From NCBI GenBank assembly GCA_022605405.1, contig JABYQQ010000001.1, positions 1,860,001 through 1,924,000 on the forward strand: 64,000 bases of DNA, in the 5' to 3' direction. Below the pieces are notes generated by a model that ran no database searches, was not told the origin of the DNA, and saw only the letters and a list, made by a program, of their open reading frames with translations. Made by a program: the position numbers and the translations under genes. Positions 58,778-64,000 of this stretch are shown in pieces. Within the stretch, counting starts at the first letter, position 1. Each line of letters starts with the position of its first letter. This DNA is from Earliella scabrosa (taxonomy: Eukaryota; Basidiomycota; Agaricomycetes; Polyporales; Polyporaceae).

Positions 58778-60136
58778 TTACGCCATTCCACCATACCCCA
58801 TAGCCGCCCCTGACTCCGCGAGCTTGCGCTGTCTGAACGCCTGAGGAAGGGGGTGGTGAGATCCTCGCTCGTTGGCACAGAGGCGTAGAAAGCTTACCTT
58901 GCGGTACTTGGTACGCTCGTATGTGACAAGACCAACGACAATGAGTGCGATAACGGAGATACCGGCGAATACACCCAACCCAATGGGCAGGACAGATAGA
59001 TGAGTTCCCGGAAGTTCGAACTTGGCGGCGCTGGTCTCTGCAGTGTCTGCAGCGGACGTCGCACTTCCTGCGGCACCGGCCGCGCTTGCGGAATCTCCTG
59101 ACGCAGTCGGGGAGCCAGACGCTGCGGTCTCGGTCGCAACCGCGGAGGCGTCAATGGTCGAGAAGCCCTAAGGAAATTTGAGTATGGACCCGTAGATCGA
59201 CTTCAGAGTACTCACTCCAGGTGAGATAGCACCGTTGCCGGGAGCAGGGGTGGCAGATGCAGCAGCGGAGTCGGACCCACTGGCAGTGGCCGACGCGGTC
59301 GGCGCTCCAGTCGCGCCAGAGGGAAGCTCCGAACCAGGCACGAGGGTGATACCCTGTCGCACAAACGTCAATGGATGAGCTATAGGGAGAACGCGCAAGG
59401 ACTGACGTTATCGTTGATAGCACTTGCGGTGGCCGAAGCGGACGCAGCATCTGTGGACGCTATAAGAGTGTGGCATCAGTCTGCATTCTCTTGGCTATGC
59501 AGTTGGGCAGTGAGGTGAAACATACCTGATGCACTAGCATCCGTGGCCGTAGCTGATGCGCTAGCGTCGGTGGCCGTGGCTGATGCGCTCTCTGCACTTG
59601 AGGTGGCGGAGGCGTCGGTGGCCGTGGCTGTGTCCGTGTTAGAGGCAGCGGAATCTGTGGACTGAGCACCATCCCCAGCGTCGGTCGCGCTAGGTGCAGC
59701 CGCCTCCGACGAGTTGGCACCGTCGTTGCCAGAGCCGTTGCCTCCGTTGTCACCGTTGCCACCAGCACCATTCATCATCTCGACCTTGCAAGTCCTCGTC
59801 TCGCGCACCATAGGCTTGCCCTGGTCGTCGGTGATGGGGTCAAGCTGGATCGTGCATGTTTGGAGCATGGGTCCGACGGAACTGAAGGGATCCGGATGGA
59901 GGGAAACCTGCACTGAGCAACGACCACAAGGCGACACTGAACACGCGTGGTACTCACGTCTGTAGGATGTCGGTCGTCGTGACCGTGGTCGACTGCTCCA
60001 AATTCTCCTGCCTCACTCGTAGCGCAGTGTTGACCGTGCGCTTCTCGGGGATCGTTGGTGCTGCATGAGCGGGTCCAAGGAAGAGCAGGAAGAGGTGAAT
60101 GAAAACGACAGTAGCAGACTTTGAGTACCCGAGCAT
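58778..60136 (-). CDS. Mid2-like Ser/Ala/Thr-rich single-pass membrane protein
   Basis: Six exons on the minus strand: 60136-59958, 59881-59526, 59459-59407, 59353-59216, 59167-58898, 58840-58778; 352 aa. A signal peptide (ATVVFIHLFLLFLGPAHAAP) is followed by a short region with two Cys (LQTCTIQLD, RTCKVEMMNG), then about 190 residues of Asn/Gly and Ser/Ala/Thr repeats (DASASATATDASAS) likely to be O-mannosylated. One transmembrane segment (VFAGISVIALIVVGLVTY) and a short basic tail (RTKYRKAFRQRKLAESG) end the protein. This is the layout of fungal wall-stress sensors such as Mid2/Wsc. The acceptor of exon 2 is CTTCAG|T; two nearer AGs would break the frame. Confidence 0.8.
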
Positions 60137-61958
60137 CTTGGCGAGAGAGAAGACCGGGTGGAAGAGCAACGCGGAAGGTATGAACTGAGGGCGAATATGC
60201 GGAAGCCGGCTCCCTTGAGGCTCGACGACACGTACAACGGCGACGAAGGTGGAAGAAAAGGAATGGAATGGCCCCCAGGGCAGACAAGCAGGAACCCGAC
60301 GAGGATGGCGGGGGAAGAGGTGAGAGGCGGAAACAGCCAGCGGTCTTTCACCCAATTCTCCCCCTTCAAAGCCAGGCCCCGGCGCTCGCTGATTGCATCA
60401 CGCCTTTTCACAGTCCGATTGTCCTTTGGTAAGCGGACCTTCAACCGTGCTAACAGCCACAGCACCGCCCATAAGCGGAGTGCAAAGCCATCAGCCGGCA
60501 TCCAACGATGCGACAACGATCACGGTCGGAACCCTCGCGTTGGCAACGCACTTCCAGACCGTGGCACACTCCCCGATCATCGACCCAGCGACCAGGTTCA
60601 CCCCGGCCCACGGTCCAGAGCCATGGACATGGTAACGGCAATCCTCGTTGTCAGACGAGCGGAAATAACGTGCCAAGTACTCCAGCAATGTCAGTCAGAA
60701 CATGACGCAGCATGACGCCCTTCGAGCGGACGTGTGTAAGGCCAGGAGGAGACTGATACCAAACGCTGGGCATTGGGCAAAGTGCCTTGTCATTGTCAAA
60801 GTATTCCGATGGTTTGAGTGAAATCATCGTGAACTCGACGTGGCCTCCAGACCCCATTGTCACCGAACACAGCGTTTCGCCAACATTAATATTCATCATC
60901 CTCGCAGATATCTAAAGAGCATAGCCTAGATCTCATGATGTGTTAGGTCGGTCGAGTCCCATGATCTCATGACGTTCACAACGTCCAACGAGAGCGTGTC
61001 AGGCTTTGCGGGTACTCGAACATAAGTCGAGAAGACGGACTCGAGTCCTGCTCTTAATGTGATGCCGTGACGAAAAGTCAAAACTCAATGACATGTCAGG
61101 GCCCCACCTGTATTGCGTGACATGCTGCCGGTGAATCGGATATATACTGGTTCGTGTCGACTCACACGTGCACGGTCAACGCACCCTGGACCCATAGAGG
61201 TAGCAACAATCGTTGGGAATAGTCGCCTGCTGGCACCGTGCTTCCCCCAGGGGCCAGAATGAACAAGGCCCACTTGTACTCCGGTGGTTGAGTGCTTCTA
61301 CATAAGTTGGCTTGTCAAACCGCACATGACATCTTCCAGCATGCGGGAAGTATCCGATTAATGCGACACATTCTGGTTCTGCACAGTAGTCCACTCGCGA
61401 CAATCATCCGAAAGGGAAATGGACAGCTGCACTCACGGTTCACCCCAGGCGGAGGTGCTGCGTATGAGATAGTTAAATAACGTCCGTGAACCGGCACCCC
61501 GCTGCGCAGCGGTGGCAGCAACTATCACCTTATCCTACCTTCGGCGGTCGTGATATCTTGCTCTCTCTGATTGACGGCGCAGGGTAGGCCTTCACCGAAA
61601 ACACGAGAGGTCATCGGCCCCCCTGGTGCTTGCCTACCAAAGACATCTGCACCCAACAAACAAGCCGTTCCATACCTCGGGAGCTCCTTCCCAGGCCTAG
61701 GGAGACAAGGAAATGATACATGTCTTTGTCCGTCGTCCAGGAGCGACGGATGTCATGAACGGAAATTGACAACCACTCACCAACATTCAGCATTGATACC
61801 CACGACAGGTCGGACAGGCGCTCAAGGCACAGTTATCAGTCGCTACTGGCCCTCGCTGCGGATGAGATAACAATGAGTATATACCCCTGCCCGTCGACCG
61901 ATCCCTCGTATAGCACTTCCATTCCGCAGCCATGCGGAGGTCGCATACACGGCAACTA
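60137..61958. other. Intergenic, no gene recognised
   Basis: About 1.8 kb between two minus-strand genes. Short minus-strand frames at 60,651-60,899 and 61,176-61,403 have some coding look but no recognisable family. Confidence 0.35.
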
Positions 61959-64000
61959 TCACCTCATCCCACCCTCGACGGCCTTGTATATCTTCCCCTC
62001 TCTCACACGACGTCGCCGCAGCTCAAAGAGCATGCCAATGACACGCGAGACAGCCTGGGCGCCGTAGTGCTCGTACACCAGCGACGTCACGATGTTGACG
62101 ACGACTGCCAGCAGGAGCATCGCGCGCGCGCCCGGCGGCAGGTACATGAGCTCGAGCAGCTTCATGACCGCCCGCGGCGGGTCGAGGAGCACCACGATGT
62201 TGAACACGCACAGACACGCCATCGACAGCATGAACCAACCTGGCAGGTGTGACGCGTATAATTAGCACCCGCCCGCACACGTCAGTCAGATAATGATGAG
62301 CGCAATTACCGTTTGTCCACATGTGCTTCCGGAATGGCGGCCCAATGCTGAACACGGCTGCGACCAGGATGTACTGGAAACAGGACACCAGGAATAGCGC
62401 CGAGTTCTCGTAGTTGGTCGCCTCGAGCTTGTCGTCGTCCGCGTTTGGGTCCTTGCGCACCGGGGGCGTGTACCTGGTCATTCAAGCAGTGCCTCAGCTT
62501 CCCCGTCAGTCAATGCATGTCAGCGATGATCACTTACCAACCCTGGGAGCGCACCCAGAAGAACGCCCAAAACTGGACGGCAGACGTGATGAGAATTTGA
62601 CCGATGAGACTTGCCAGCACCTTCTTCGACACCAGGCTTGCCGTCGGCCGCTTGGGGTGTATCCGAGGCCAGGGAAGGGTGCGTCCCACTAGTGCGTGTG
62701 TCAGGCCGAAGTCATCATGAAGAGGCAGTGTGCTCACTCGTGACTGCGATCGGGATGATGATGAACAGATCAATGTACAGAAACTGCGAATATCGTTGAT
62801 TAAAGACCTGGGGCGGACAGTTTCCGCGTTTCACGCACCTGGAAGTCGCCCAAAGACGAGGCGAACGAGTACAACAGGGTGATCGTCGTGAACTGAATGA
62901 GCGAGTACAACGCCCTAACGCACAATCAGCCAATTACTCCCGCTGCAGCCGCCAGCCCGTACTCACATGTATTTGAAACAGCTGAAGCTTGTCACCAGCG
63001 CAGCGCGGCCTTCCTTGATCACCTCGATGACACAACTGATGTCGGGAGTGCGGCTCGTAAAGGGTGCCGCGACAGATGCCTCCGCCTCCGATAGCGAAAG
63101 ACCAACATCTGCTGCCTTCAAAGCGGCACAGTCGTTTGCGCCATCGCCGCACATGAGAACGGTGTATCCGAGGTCCTGGAGGCGCTCGACGACTTCGTTC
63201 TTCTCATCAGGGGACATGCGTGCGTAGATTTGCGTCTTGACGAGCATCTGTCAAAGGCAAGTTAGCACTGATGTGGGACTCCGCGGCCCTCGCGCCTACT
63301 CTCTGCATGGTTTCAAGTGGTGCATGGTTGATGATCCAACGGAAGACATCGCCGGTGACTGCGAGAGTGTAGTCTTGGCTCTCCAGCTCCTCGGAGTCAA
63401 TCAGGCGATGTGGAGGTGCGCTCAGTGGTTTCAAGCTGTAGTCGTCTAGTTTCCATGAGGGCTCATCCATGCTCGCCCACTCCAACTTCGACAGTGGCGA
63501 GGATGCATTCCCTGCAAGGCATTCATTCAATGAACAGAAGTCGCGGATTTGAAAGCGCACCTCGCACGAAAGTTGGAGAGAATACTTGCGCCGCCGGGTT
63601 GATCAGACCACACTCGCGCGCCACACTGACAGCCGTGAGCGGATTGTCACCGGTGATCATTCTGCATGCGAAGTGAGCGGCGCGTAGCGTCTGGATAGCA
63701 GGCGTGGTCCCAGGCTTGAGCTTATTCTCGAAGATGACCAAGCCGAGGAACTGCAAGCCTGACTCCGCTTGTTCACTGCGAACACGACGTGAGAACGTGC
63801 GTAGCATAAGTTAGACTTCGTACCCACCGCTTGAGCTTCTGAGCCTTCAGCCAGGACAAGCCTTCTATACTCTTCCCAGCCATCGCGATGACACGGTAAC
63901 CACGCTTCGTGTAGTACGAAAGAAGATCATCGTAGTCCTGCGGGACTGGATATGCAACGACTTCAGTACGCATGCCCGCCAACATGGTATGAACACTCAC
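61959..64000 (-). CDS. P5B-type ATPase, Ypk9/ATP13A2 family (C-terminal part, runs off the window)
   Basis: Exons on the minus strand within the window: 63945-63828, 63775-63561, 63511-63300, 63247-62967, 62914-62839, 62783-62738, 62688-62538, 62473-62310, 62239-61959; upstream exons lie beyond 64,000, and the last bases of the window are a GTGAGT donor. The P-domain and hinge are clear: [20 protein letters not shown] and [18 protein letters not shown] followed by [16 protein letters not shown]. Six C-terminal membrane helices follow ([50 protein letters not shown]). P5B ATPases sit in vacuole or lysosome membranes and export polyamines to the cytosol. The [15 protein letters not shown] block separates it from P5A (Spf1). 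Catalytic DKTGT is outside the window. Confidence 0.94.

Noticed and set aside
1..64000. CRISPR arrays, operons or prokaryotic signals
   Set aside because: No regularly spaced repeats; genes have fungal introns and individual promoters, so these categories do not apply.

Overview
The window is genomic DNA of a filamentous basidiomycete, most likely an Agaricomycete. Almost every gene is cut by GT-AG introns of about 45-70 bases. The content includes a class I hydrophobin, a family of BTB proteins, a HET-domain relic, a Mid2-like membrane protein and a long Zn2Cys6 regulator. I rebuilt exons by hand from splice sites and reading phase. For every gene model I call intact, the exon lengths add up to a whole number of codons.

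Layout. 1-1,796: 3' part of a WDR68/DCAF7-type WD40 gene (+). 3.2-3.5 kb: relic of a HET-domain gene (-). 4.6-7.9 kb: concentrative nucleoside transporter (+). 9.3-9.7 kb: class I hydrophobin (+). 9.87-10.47 kb: a 600-base hAT-like non-autonomous transposon with target-site duplication. 12-44 kb: an accessory block with two P450 genes, a GMC alcohol-oxidase-type flavoenzyme, one intact and two broken short-chain dehydrogenases (SDR), three BTB genes and a 22-exon Zn2Cys6 regulator. Embedded in this block are three ordinary-looking genes: a Cys-rich type I membrane protein, a disordered Pro-rich protein and a caleosin/peroxygenase. 45-64 kb, mostly on the minus strand: a conserved single-pass membrane protein, a very large Sec7-PH ArfGEF-like protein, a 616-base transposon, Mia40, a metallo-beta-lactamase-fold hydrolase, a Mid2-like membrane protein and the C-terminal half of a P5B ATPase (Ypk9/ATP13A2 family).

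The most distinctive structure is an imperfect inverted duplication. P450-1 (+, 12.6 kb) and P450-2 (-, 34.6 kb) have all 14 exons of identical length, including one of 30 and one of 11 bases. Their upstream DNA is also related. Inside the two arms lie SDR and BTB copies whose strands fit a mirror image but whose order is swapped. A third SDR-BTB unit follows at 36-38.5 kb. One P450, one GMC oxidase and one SDR next to a pathway-type regulator could form an oxidative tailoring cluster. No PKS, NRPS or terpene synthase is present in the window, so any product is unknown and the cluster idea is inference.

Limits: exon boundaries are hand-made predictions, and no similarity search, RNA data or structure prediction was available.
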